From positions 14,748,488 to 14,812,487 of the forward strand of contig NC_133491.1 of NCBI RefSeq assembly GCF_025370935.1: a stretch of DNA of 64,000 nucleotides, given 5' to 3'. Source of the DNA: Choristoneura fumiferana. Taxonomy: Eukaryota; Arthropoda; Insecta; Lepidoptera; Tortricidae. The notes beneath the pieces are model-generated. The model made no database searches. It was not told where the DNA came from and saw only the letters and a list, made by a program, of their open reading frames with translations. Shown here one piece after another: positions 57,701 to 64,000 of the stretch. Position numbers and translations under genes: made by a program. Each line of letters starts with the position of its first letter. The stretch's first letter is position 1.

Positions 57701-60700
57701 CACGTGACGCGACCATTTTGAAACCGGTTTGAAACTTTGAACCGGGCTCCAAAATAGTCGCGTCATGTTTTTTTCTTTTTTATTCGACTGGATGGCAAAC
57801 GAGCAAGTGGGTCCCCTAATGGCAAGAGATCACCACCGCCCATAGACAACTGCAACACCAGGGTATTGCAGATGCGTTGCCAACCTAGAGGCCCATGGAA
57901 TACCTCAAATACCAGTTATTTCACCGGCTGTCTTACTCTCCACGCCGAAACACAACAGTGCAAGCACTGCTGCTTCACGGCAGTATTAGCAAGCAAGATG
58001 GTGGTAGCAATCCGGACGGACCTTGCACAAGGTCCTACCACCTGCGGTCGCTCAAAGGAGTCTATGGCATAAACTCAAAAGTAACAAAAAGTTGCAGTTA
58101 CGTTTCACCGTCTGTTTTGGGCCTTAAAGTGTGTTACATCAGAGCTCAGTCATTTATGAACTAGCTGTTGCCCGCGACTTAGTCCGCGTAGAATTCGTTT
58201 ATCGGTGTCCCGTTCGAACTATGCAATTTTTCGGGATAAAAATTATCCCATGGTCTTCCCCGACACTCAAAATCGGTTCAGCGGCTTAGACGTGAAGAAT
58301 TAACAAACAAACAAAAAGACTTCTCAAATGACTCATTTGCCAACTGTTTCATATGGGCGAACGTTTTTTTTTCCGAAATTGTAAACTATACAGGATATAT
58401 TTCAGGACTATCATGTAGAACACTATGGGTTAGGTTACTTTGGTAACAATCCTGAAGTACCTACTTACAGTTAAAAAAAAATCGTTCATCCATATGAAAC
58501 AGGATGGAAATTAATAATTTGGAAAAATATTTTCGGCTTAAAATTAGAGAACCACAGCAGCTTCAAAGACTCCCAGATAATCCAAAAATATAAACAACTG
58601 CAAATTCTCTGTCCATTGCTCAGTCAACACTTAGCGCCCCGCGGATTATTGCCAACACGTGCAATGTATTAAGTATAAAACTGCCGAAACGCCCTGCTGA
58701 CTAGTTATTACTAGGGTTGGCACTAAAGCACTTTGATTTAAATCAAATTGTTCGATTTCTCATACAAACCAAAAAGTTAAATTTTAAATAAAAGATAGAT
58801 AATGTACGTAAGTTTTCGGACAGACTGTTGCTGTTAGCCTCAGACGGCTTTTACAGCTTACCGGAGTGAGGGCGAGCTGTCAGATGGACCACTCAGCAAG
58901 GGGTACGTACTCGTACATACAGTCAAGGGCAAAAATATCGGCACGGCCAGTTGCAAAAATATGTATACACGGCCTTAATGTTAAGTGCATAAAGTCGTGT
59001 ATACATATTTTTGTAACTTTGGCCGTGTCGATATCTTTGCGCTTGACTGTACATGTTAATCCAATCACATAGAATAGAAACACCAACTTTACAGCTTTTT
59101 CCGTTCCTAATCTGTTCCTGAGTTGAGTGTCCAAATCCATTGGTGGAAAACACTCTTTCGACTAATGCTGATGTTGCGATGCGATGGCCCCAAATAACTG
59201 TCTCAAAATTGGGTACTTATACATATTTTGTTTTGCGTATCTTCATATTTCTTAAAAAATCGAAAAATCAATAATTGATTTTTTGCAAAAAAAAAATGTT
59301 TTTTTCCAACCCTGGTTGATACCTGGAAACCTGGTTGATTACCTTGATAACCTTCTCTCCCTCGGCCCCCAGAGCCTTGCCGTGCCAGTTCTCCAGATCC
59401 TCGATGCCGGGGAACCCTTTTCCCTTGAAGGTCTTGGCGACGACCGCGGTGGGGCGGCCGCTGGTGGCGGCGGCCTCGTCGAAAGCCTTCACCAGCTCGG
59501 ACACGTCGTGCCCGTCCACCACCAGCGAGTGGAAGCCGAAGGACTTCAGGCGAGCGTCGTACACTTCCACCTTGGGAGAAATCATCAATGTTAACAACCG
59601 GCCATGTCAAACTTAGGTCGAACGGCGTCTAAGCTTAAGTGGGACTGGGCTGGACATGTTTGCCGTATACCGGACGAGTTGTGGGTCCAGATAACCACCG
59701 AATGGACGTCCACGAACTCGAACCGGCGACCTGGCAGACTTAGATGGCGATGGCGGTAAAAACTTGACTAGTTCTTGAAAGACTGGCCCTTGTATGCAGA
59801 GTACAGCTGAGTTCATAAACTTGTTAGCAAAAATATCTGAACACGCTTCTAAGCCGTTCACAAGTTTATGAACTCGATTGTACAGAGAGCAGTACAAGTA
59901 TCGGGGGACGCCTTTGCTCAGGAATTGGACAGAATAGGCTAATAATAATAATATGTCAAATTTGCGCCCCACAATAGACGAGCGGGGCACTAAGCAGTTT
60001 TAATTAAATCGTCATCCCAGCCGAGTATGAAAAGAGTTACGACAATGGACTTTATCTAACTAACCCTTTATCGAAAGGGATACAGGGTGGCTCATTTAGA
60101 TCGGTCAGTATGGGAACGTCTGAAAGTGTAAGACATACGAAAATCTGTTCTTAAGAACCATGTCATCGATTTTAGCAACAAGAAAAACTGCATTCATACT
60201 TTAAAAAAAAAACTTGTACCCAGCTCGGGAATCGAACCCGGACGATTTGAAAAATAAAACTTGTAGGTATTATTAAAGAATAAGAAATACAATGCATTTT
60301 ATTCATTCTATTAGATATCGTGTTTTACAGTAATATTTATTGCTTATGACCTACTTACTTCAAAACAACTGGGTTTGATTCCCATTCTGAGTACATTTTT
60401 TTAAATCTATGAATGCAGTTTTTCTTGTTACTAAAATTGATGATATGGTTCCTAAGAACAGATTTTTGTATGTCTTATAGTTTCACACTTTCCCATACTG
60501 ACCGATCTAAATGAGCCACCCTGTATAAGTATGTACCAATGCTGAGTACAGGTCTCCTCTCAGACTGGGAGGGCTTGGGCTGTAGTTCCCACGTGGGCCT
60601 AGTGCCGATTGGGAATTCACTTTAGATGGTATTAATATTGGTCCAAATTCAAAATAGTCAATTCATGTGGACGATTTCCCATTTGTATTGAATGACAGTA

Positions 60701-61845
60701 AACGATTAAAAATAAGTATTGAATAGTTTGTTCGAGCGCTACTGGCCACAGCGCCCAACGGTGGGCGAGTGAGTACGACGCACGGTCACTCTGGCACCCA
60801 CTTATTGCGATGCACAATATGTGCACCGCTTTATAGTAGAAAGGTGCAAATACAAAAAAAGTAATTATAGCACAGTTTGTCTACGAAAATTTTAGGCGAT
60901 TGATGAATTTTCGCTTTTGTCCCTGTGCAATCACCAAATTCATTTAGAAAGTATTTGATATTACAGAATTTTGGTACAGGCGCCATCGTGAAGCCCACAC
61001 ACACTGACGACGGGTGCGGGTCGGCAGCAGGCCCGCGATGGGCGTATTTAAATAAATAAAAAATATCATGGGACAATTCACACCAATTGACCTAGTCTCA
61101 AAGTAAGCTTAGCAAAGCTTGTGTTATGGGTACTAAGCAACGGATAAATATAATTATATAGATAGATATCATACTTAAATACATATTAAACACCCAAGAC
61201 CCGAGGACAAACATTCGAATTTTTCATACAAATATCTGCCCCGACACGGGAATCGAACATGAAGCTTCGTAGTCAGTTTCTCTAACCACTAGGCCATCCG
61301 GTCGTCATGGCGTTATCTAGACGATATCACACGGGCGCGGGACGGGATGTGCGCAGGCGCCGCGCCCGCCGCCCGTCACCCGTCGTCACAAACAGCGCGC
61401 GGGCCGAGCGCCAACGGGCGGTGTTTGTATCGCGCTGCCTTTTGTCAAAGGATGAGGACCGAAAATGTGGCCCGTCGCCGATCCGACCCGCTCTCTGTCT
61501 GAATACAACGAACCGCGCGGCTCACGCGTCGGAAACGACCAGACTCGCATTTTTTTTATCAAACTTGCATCCGTTCGAAGCCGCGTTTCGCTAGTACAGT
61601 CAAGTGCAAAAATATCTATTCGAACCGCTTACAAATATCGCACAACAACCCTCGTAAACATTTCTTGTGTAACAGAGTGATCAAGACATGGAACAAACTA
61701 CCAGAACATGTAGTCTCAGCACTGAATGTGAACCAATTTAAGAACCGGCTCGACCAACACATTAACAATACAAAGAATACTTAACCAAGGAACAGCTAGA
61801 TACAGGCACCTATCAGTTGCTTGCAACTGCCTGCCTGATAATTTT

Positions 61846-61880
<35 letters not shown>

Positions 61881-62608
61881 TGTAACCACGACTGGGGCGT
61901 CGCCAAGTAAACCAAAAAAGTCCATAGCACCAAAGTTCATGTGCTCTCGACTCGACTTTACTGAATCACGTGCTAGGTTAGGACCTTTTCATAATCAATT
62001 TAGCTATTATATCTTTGGAAGATGTATGGGATGTCAATATGACATCACAAAGTTTCTACCCTGGTACGCGATTAATTTTTTTGACTGTACATATTTTGAA
62101 GGATTAAGTCCACAGATATAGATTACACTAGATTACGAAAATGCATCTACTTCGCGTGTCCGAACCCCGACCAAACGTCGGGGTTGGCCCCATACAAAGA
62201 CTGACCGCTAACTGACTAATCATGACTAGTGACTGAATCGAGCCCCACGGCGCGGGCGGGCGGCGCATTTGAATCGATTTTGAGCAGACATCGGGGAATT
62301 CACATCGCTAATTCGCTCTCGACGTAACAGTACATATAAATAAGGGACACGGTTGGTTTTCATGCAGATTGAGGTGTTAGCGTTATCTAGTGTAATCTAT
62401 ATCTGTGATTTGTCCATGTTTTTGCAGTGGACTACTGGTAGAGCGCGTCAAACTCACGTGGTGCTGCAGCGAGGTGGGCTCGGACTGTCCGAGGCGGTTG
62501 ACGTCCAGGACGACCACCAGGTTGTCCAGCTTGTAGTGGCTCGCGAAGTGCAGCGACTCCCAGACGCTGCCCTCCGCCGCCTCGCCGTCGCCCACGAGGC
62601 AGAACACC
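48571..62608 (-). CDS. Tkt: Transketolase (EC 2.2.1.1), ten exons, N-terminus outside the window
   Basis: This thiamine-diphosphate enzyme moves two-carbon ketol units between sugar phosphates in the cytosolic non-oxidative pentose phosphate pathway. Exons, in coding order: 62608-62458, 59570-59343, 57576-57389, 56853-56782, 56329-56206, 55736-55588, 52214-52097, 50969-50858, 49547-49428, 48743-48571. All junctions are GT-AG and the ten exons join without a break into 477 residues. Family motifs appear in order: GDGE...LDVNRLGQS (cofactor/Mg2+ binding), [22 protein letters not shown] (the catalytic Glu region), [47 protein letters not shown] and [11 protein letters not shown]. Animal transketolases are about 620-630 residues, so about 150 residues are missing, upstream of the window edge at 64000. 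No key residue seen is altered. The 14-kb locus is long because of transposon-filled introns. Confidence 0.96.
48774..49005 (+). repeat. CA microsatellite and LINE-like tail in a transketolase intron
   Basis: A CA dinucleotide tract at 48776-48796 leads into CGCCTGTATTCCCAAATGGG and GCTTCGGAGCCACTTTTAGC (inverse of 1-230), then AGCCTGTCGCCTACAGTATA and CTTACGACATCCACGGAAG (as at 20975-21085). Confidence 0.55.
49428..49547 (-). CDS. Tkt: Transketolase exon (C-terminal domain)
   Basis: 120 bp: [20 protein letters not shown] then [13 protein letters not shown]. Acceptor GTGTCGTCAG|GCGTG, donor AAGCCG|GTAACT. It is very GC-rich compared with its introns. Confidence 0.95.
49548..50857. other. Transketolase intron, mostly unrecognised
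   Basis: Contains a Helitron-like end fragment near 50388-50415 (GCGGGTGAAGCCGCAGGCAA) and an ATT microsatellite at 50624-50643. No other feature was recognised. The 94-codon + strand frame at 49707 is not protein-like. Confidence 0.35.
50858..50969 (-). CDS. Tkt: Transketolase exon (start of the C-terminal domain)
   Basis: 112 bp: [20 protein letters not shown] then [17 protein letters not shown], followed by one base of a Gly codon. Acceptor TTTCCAG|GTGG, donor CTGAAG|GTAACC. Confidence 0.95.
51111..51414. mobile_element. MITE with GTGGGCCCTGTAACAGG ends
   Basis: GTGGGCCCTGTAACAGGAGC at the left and GCTCCTGTTACAGGGCCCAC at the right are perfect 20-bp inverted repeats, about 304 bp in all. 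Diverged halves occur at 9485 and 17770 in both duplicated segments. Confidence 0.85.
51415..52096. other. Transketolase intron, no feature recognised
   Basis: AT-rich with a TTTCTTTCTTTC tract near 51995. No coding frame or repeat family was recognised. Confidence 0.35.
52097..52214 (-). CDS. Tkt: Transketolase exon (end of the pyrimidine-binding domain)
   Basis: 118 bp: [20 protein letters not shown] then [24 protein letters not shown] is a substrate-phosphate contact in the family. Acceptor TTTTTCCAG|GGAC, donor TTCAAG|GTCAGT. Confidence 0.96.
52428..52870 (-). mobile_element. SINE family 1 (antisense) split by an insertion
   Basis: 52428-52500 carries the antisense 3' half (CACTTGACACCAATTGACCT, AAGCAAAGCTTGTGCTAT) and 52730-52870 the antisense rest (ATAGCACAAGCTTTTACTTA, AACATCCAAGTATAC, GATCGAACCCGGATCTCAAG). 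The ~225 bp between them is foreign to the SINE, so another sequence inserted into it. Confidence 0.6.
52930..53215 (-). mobile_element. LINE 3' tail, antisense
   Basis: TTATTCGACTGGGTGGCAAA, GTAAGAGATCACCACCGCCC, GGGTATTGCAGATGCGTTGC, TTTCACCGGCTGTCTTACTC and GGGCGGACCTTGCACAAGGT are the antisense counterparts of 14040-14285. The same fragment is at 57770-58055. Confidence 0.7.
53581..53868. mobile_element. Two fold-back MITEs of family A, side by side (copies 6 and 7)
   Basis: 53581-53726 is a full copy (TAGGGGCTGTTTCAGCATCC ... GGCGAAACAGCCCCTTA). After 28 bp a second, shorter copy with a deleted centre runs 53755-53868 (GGGACTGTTTCACCATCC ... GGTGAAACAGCCCCTTA). Both share GGTTAGGTGTGATGCCGTCT, suggesting a local duplication. 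Confidence 0.85.
54160..54296 (+). repeat. ~110-bp dispersed repeat (copy 1 of 3)
   Basis: GTTCGAGCGCTACTGGCCAC, AACGCCCAACAGTGGGCGAG, TGAGTACGACGCACGG and GCGATGCACAATA recur at 56934-57065 and 60725-60850, all within transketolase introns and in the same orientation. No coding capacity or obvious ends. Confidence 0.7.
54297..54952. mobile_element. ~650-bp TIR element
   Basis: TACAGCCTTATTCATAAAAA at the left and TTTTTATGAATAAGGCTGTT at the right. Subterminal inverted phrases TATGATTCATAAACGC and CGTTTATGAATCATG repeat the theme inside. No transposase frame. Related to the 25651-25802 MITE by its TTATTCATAAA end. Confidence 0.75.
54953..55587. other. Transketolase intron with a degraded repeat
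   Basis: 55150-55380 (CAGAAAATCAGCGCTGCAGG ... GTGAATAAATGTCTTC, TTTCTTTCTTTT) resembles the text at 6870-7060 and looks like a retrotransposon 3' end. A GTGGTAGTGGTA tract lies at 55565-55580, next to the exon. Confidence 0.4.
55588..55736 (-). CDS. Tkt: Transketolase exon (pyrimidine-binding domain core)
   Basis: 149 bp: [38 protein letters not shown] and [10 protein letters not shown] (last codon split). Acceptor GTCCTCAG|ATCC, donor CCCTC|GTGAGT. Confidence 0.96.
55815..55985 (+). repeat. Dispersed repeat shared with 23900-24075
   Basis: GGGCTTTAATGAGTCGGTGT, GTACCGCCCGTGCGACATAC, TTTTTCATCACATTTGCGAG and a final CTTGGCAATCTAACGCC. Confidence 0.55.
56206..56329 (-). CDS. Tkt: Transketolase exon (catalytic glutamate region)
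   Basis: 124 bp: [20 protein letters not shown] then [19 protein letters not shown]. The Glu of IAEQN is the residue that activates the cofactor in this family. Acceptor TTAATTAAG|ATAC has a poor pyrimidine tract; donor GACCAG|GTAAGG is strong. Confidence 0.95.
56330..56781. other. Transketolase intron, no feature recognised
   Basis: AT-rich with a poly-T run near 56626-56641. The phrase TAAACGAGCAATTCTTGTAT at about 56583 also occurs in both duplicated segments (about 10541 and 18839), so at least this fragment is repetitive. Confidence 0.35.
56782..56853 (-). CDS. Tkt: Transketolase exon (short, pyrimidine-binding domain)
   Basis: 72 bp: [20 protein letters not shown] then YPD, between split Arg codons. 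Acceptor ATCTTACAG|CGTG, donor CCTGACAG|GTAATTC. Confidence 0.93.
56934..57065 (+). repeat. ~110-bp dispersed repeat (copy 2 of 3)
   Basis: GTTCGAGCGCTACTGGCCAC, CAACGGTGGGCGAGTGAGTA and GATGCACAATATGTATGC. Same orientation as the copies at 54160 and 60725. Confidence 0.7.
57084..57395. repeat. Minisatellite built from the exon-intron junction
   Basis: About nine imperfect units of 28-38 bp (consensus start GTTACCGCAGGTTGGTATAT, then TAGCGTATG or TAGCGTGAGTAT) run from 57084 to the exon. After one degenerate spacer (57369-57382) the series ends in the real exon boundary, where the + strand reads TTACCGCAGGTTGGTATCGG. So on the coding (-) strand each unit contains ATACCAACCTGCG|GTAAC or a close variant, the same 18 bases as the functional donor. 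Confidence 0.9.
57389..57576 (-). CDS. Tkt: Transketolase exon (linker and start of the pyrimidine-binding domain)
   Basis: 188 bp: [20 protein letters not shown] then [15 protein letters not shown] and [15 protein letters not shown], ending in two bases of an Arg codon. Donor CCAACCTGCG|GTAACG. The last ~15 exonic bases and the donor are the source of the minisatellite in the following intron. Confidence 0.95.
57770..58055 (-). mobile_element. LINE 3' tail, antisense
   Basis: TATTCGACTGGATGGCAAAC, GCAAGAGATCACCACCGCCC, CCGGCTGTCTTACTCTCCAC and ACGGACCTTGCACAAGGTCC match 52930-53215 closely, including the same orientation relative to transketolase. Confidence 0.7.
58056..58814. other. Transketolase intron with repeat debris
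   Basis: 58158-58320 (ACTAGCTGTTGCCCGCGACT, TTCGGGATAAAAATTATCCC, AAAATCGGTTCAGCGG) belongs to the GCGGCTTCGCCC-end family. 58335-58500 carries an imperfect inverted repeat (CAACTGTTTCATATGGGCGA and CATCCATATGAAACAGG). Nothing else recognised. Confidence 0.5.
58815..58905 (+). repeat. Dispersed repeat shared with 19455-19550
   Basis: TTTTCGGACAGACTGTTGCT, AGCCTCAGACGGCTTTTACA and GGCGAGCTGTCAGATGGACC. It matches the right part of the insertion that distinguishes duplicated segments A and B. Confidence 0.65.
58917..59053. mobile_element. Fold-back MITE with ACAGTCAAG ends
   Basis: TACAGTCAAGGGCAAAAATA at the left and ATCTTTGCGCTTGACTGTAC at the right. The arms continue (GTTGCAAAAATATGTATACA against TGTATACATATTTTTGTAAC), making a ~60-bp stem. 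Similar ends, TACAGTCAAGTGCAAAAATA and TTTTGACTGTACAT, occur at 61594 and 62078. Confidence 0.8.
59343..59570 (-). CDS. Tkt: Transketolase exon (end of the N-terminal domain)
   Basis: 228 bp, phase 0 at both ends, 76 codons: [54 protein letters not shown] and a final GEKVIK. Acceptor TCTCCCAAG|GTGGAA, donor ATCAAG|GTAATC. Confidence 0.95.
60081..60524. mobile_element. Fold-back element with ~125-bp arms
   Basis: TACAGGGTGGCTCATTTAGA at the left, TCTAAATGAGCCACCCTGTA at the right. The arms extend through TCTGTTCTTAAGAACCATGT and CTGCATTCAT. The loop contains a tRNA B-box-like CGGGAATCGAACCCGG (antisense). Single arms occur in both duplicated segments (about 10050 and 18350). Confidence 0.85.
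60525..61049. repeat. SINE family 2 remnant and a copy of the 110-bp repeat
   Basis: 60530-60620 (GGTCTCCTCTCAGACTGGGA, GTTCCCACGTGGGCCTAGTG) is an antisense SINE family 2 fragment. 60725-60850 (GTTCGAGCGCTACTGGCCAC, GGTGGGCGAGTGAGTACGAC) is copy 3 of the dispersed repeat. The remaining sequence is unrecognised. Confidence 0.6.
61050..61309 (-). mobile_element. tRNA-derived SINE, family 1 (antisense, nearly full length)
   Basis: On the - strand: head GACGACCGGATGGCCTAGTG, GTTAGAGAAACTGACTACGA, GATTCCCGTGTCGGGGCAGA (damaged B box), body and AATATCATGGGACAATT complement end. Confidence 0.8.
61310..61595. promoter_or_regulatory. CpG-rich island inside a transketolase intron
   Basis: About 285 bp of dense CpG sequence (GGCGCCGCGCCCGCCGCCCG near 61357, GCGCGCGGGCCGAGCGCC near 61395) between two transposons in the 2.9-kb intron 59571-62457. 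A second small patch is at 62248-62265. No good coding exon was found in it. It could be an internal promoter of transketolase, the promoter of an antisense transcript, or an inserted GC-rich fragment. Confidence 0.35.
61620..61875 (+). pseudogene. LINE ORF2 C-terminal remnant with AAT microsatellite
   Basis: The + strand reads [35 protein letters not shown] and stops: the R-x-x-x-x-W-N-x-L-P-x-x-V-V ... F-K-x-x-L-D pattern that ends CR1/Jockey-like reverse transcriptase proteins. It is followed by CAACTGCCTGCCTGATAA and an ATA/AAT microsatellite (61843-61878). It seems embedded between the ACAGTCAAG ends at 61594 and 62091. Confidence 0.8.
62458..62608 (-). CDS. Tkt: Transketolase exon (cofactor-binding part of the N-terminal domain)
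   Basis: 151 bp, entering after two bases of a split codon and leaving in phase 0. Reads [20 protein letters not shown], then [20 protein letters not shown] and SLQHH. GDGE plus the downstream Asn is the thiamine-diphosphate/Mg2+ motif. Acceptor GTCGGCAG|GGTG, donor CACCAC|GTGAGTT. The preceding exon was not found in 62609-64000. Confidence 0.95.
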
Positions 62609-62658
62609 CTGCCGACGTTACATTTTTAATCCCCGACGCAAAAAGAGGGGTGTTATGT

Positions 62659-63477
62659 CTAGTGAGACAAAAAACGATAGCCCTCATTGTGGATGGCTAG
62701 CACTCCTGCAGCCTCCACTCGCCGAGACTCACGCAGATCATCTACAGCGCTTTCATTCTACCATGGTGCGGGTGACACTTAATGCACGTTTCGTTTTACT
62801 CAAAAAAAGTTGCTGCGGTCTAAATATATGAAAGTATATTTCAGTCGTAGCCTGAATATGACTGGCGTAAAATATTTGAACATAAAGAACTATGTTATAC
62901 GAAATAAATTTAAGCTATCAGATTATATAATCAATTAATAAAATTCAAAGCACAATTAAGTGAAGAAACGTAATATGCATGTAACGTAACATGAGAGACT
63001 CGTTTAGTGATGGGACCTATGGATCTTAAGTTATATCGGTACTTATTAATTGGTAAGTAATGAATATTCTTGCAAACTCCGTTTAGCCTTACTTAATTGC
63101 AATTAATATTCCAACCTAGAATTTCACTAATATTCTCATCAAAATTAGTGTAATAATCGGATTAATGATGACATGAATTATGATTAAGATTTTAAGTTAT
63201 TAGTTTTATCGACTCTAGTTTCGACACTTTGACTCTCTAGTCTTGTGATATTGACAGCTGTCACCCGCACCATGCTACAATAAAAGTACTGTAGGAGGCG
63301 CCTCGCGAATTTGGATGGGGCATCATATGTGTCAATCAACTTTTTAGTATAGCTGGTTGCCATGGCAACGTCTCCTGGGTCACTTAAAAATATGATTTTG
63401 TGAGATACAAATGCACTAAAATTTAGAAGTTTAGACAGCTTTAAGGCAATGAGGGCTATCGTTTTTTGTCTCACTAG
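62659..63477. mobile_element. ~820-bp element with perfect 31-bp terminal inverted repeats
   Basis: The left repeat is 62659-62689 (CTAGTGAGACAAAAAACGAT then AGCCCTCATTG) and the right repeat 63447-63477 is its exact complement. A second inverted pair lies inside (CATGGTGCGGGTGACA near 62762 and TGTCACCCGCACCATG near 63259). No transposase frame. It sits in the intron just upstream of the first transketolase exon seen. Confidence 0.85.
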
Positions 63478-64000
63478 ATGGCGCACTGTTGCGTGAGGTT
63501 TTTAAGTATGGCTTTCAAAGTCTGTTATTACGGGCGTGAAAAAAAGTTTAGATTAAAATCATATTTAATACACCTTAAAACCGTACCATAAAAATATCGA
63601 GCATGCCACAGTGTTGCATAGTCCCCGTTTTGTTAGGAAAAAAGGGAGGGCAAAGGTTTCTGAAAGACAAAACTGTCTCAAAACTCAGACATTCATTGCC
63701 CCGTAACGCATAATTGCCATAATTAATTTCAGATATTGCAAAATATTCACAAAATTTGTTCTAATTATAAATAAACCCCGCGTTAGCTCACCCAAAAACT
63801 ATGAGATTTGACATTTCGGAGACCTCCGGCTACACTAGCGCCTCTAGTGGCGAATTCATACGCGATAGCCCTCATTCCTTCGTGGCTCATCTAAGCATGT
63901 AATAGTAGTATAGTTACATTTTTCTAAACAAGTTTACGTATCACTGATGTTTCCTGAGGTACAGAATAACAACACTAAAATGATTGACCCATATATGAGG
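63478..64000. repeat. Intron sequence with a copy of the 28904 repeat
   Basis: 63720-63880 matches 28904-29062 (TTTCAGATATTGCAAAATAT ... TAGCGCCTCTAGTGGCGAA ... CGATAGCCCTCATT). The rest is unrecognised. No further transketolase exon was found up to the window edge. Confidence 0.55.

Noticed and set aside
59613..59990. 125-codon minus-strand frame upstream of a transketolase exon
   Set aside because: It does not resemble transketolase, lies in an intron and has no matching splice sites; the true exon boundary is at 59570.

Overview
The window looks like nuclear DNA from a moth or butterfly. It is AT-rich, its genes have GT-AG introns, and it is packed with degraded transposons of kinds common in Lepidoptera: tRNA-headed SINEs, non-LTR retrotransposon tails, Helitron-like ends and fold-back MITEs. 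Nothing looks bacterial. A run of exactly 100 N at 15239-15338 marks an assembly gap. No exact lepidopteran species can be named from the sequence.

Two protein-coding genes are well supported and converge tail to tail. (1) On the + strand, a gene for a nuclear, lysine/proline/serine-rich protein has a large terminal exon (43144-45088), a small exon before it (42726-42795) and a phase-compatible first coding exon at 27847-27874 beside a CpG-rich promoter, implying a ~14.9 kb first intron and a protein of about 680 residues. I suspect an insect E93/Mblk-1-like transcription factor but cannot confirm it. (2) On the - strand, transketolase occupies 48571-62608 as ten exons joined in frame into 477 residues. 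They cover the end of the thiamine-diphosphate domain through the C-terminus. The first ~150 residues lie beyond the right edge.

Layout: 1-8.1 kb is repeat-rich intergenic DNA with one promoter/first-exon candidate (1700-1972) and one unrecognised coding-like segment (4757-4972). From 8.16 to 22.8 kb lie two copies of the same multi-kilobase segment, separated by the gap and about 1.1 kb of other sequence. The copies are about 97% identical where compared and differ by transposon insertions, so they are either a recent segmental duplication or two haplotypes kept in one scaffold. 22.8-27.3 kb holds LINE debris, an unrecognised 151-codon coding-like stretch (- strand) and nested inverted-repeat elements. 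27.4-45.1 kb is the + strand gene, its intron full of SINEs, Helitron ends and large hairpins. 45.1-48.5 kb is the gap between the two convergent genes. 48.5-64 kb is transketolase, its introns loaded with MITEs.

The most unusual observation is in the 535-bp transketolase intron 56854-57388. A minisatellite of about nine units runs up to the exon, and each unit is a copy of the exon-intron junction itself, so the intron carries a ladder of decoy 5' splice sites. Exon limits were set by reading splice sites and frame by eye; no searches were run.
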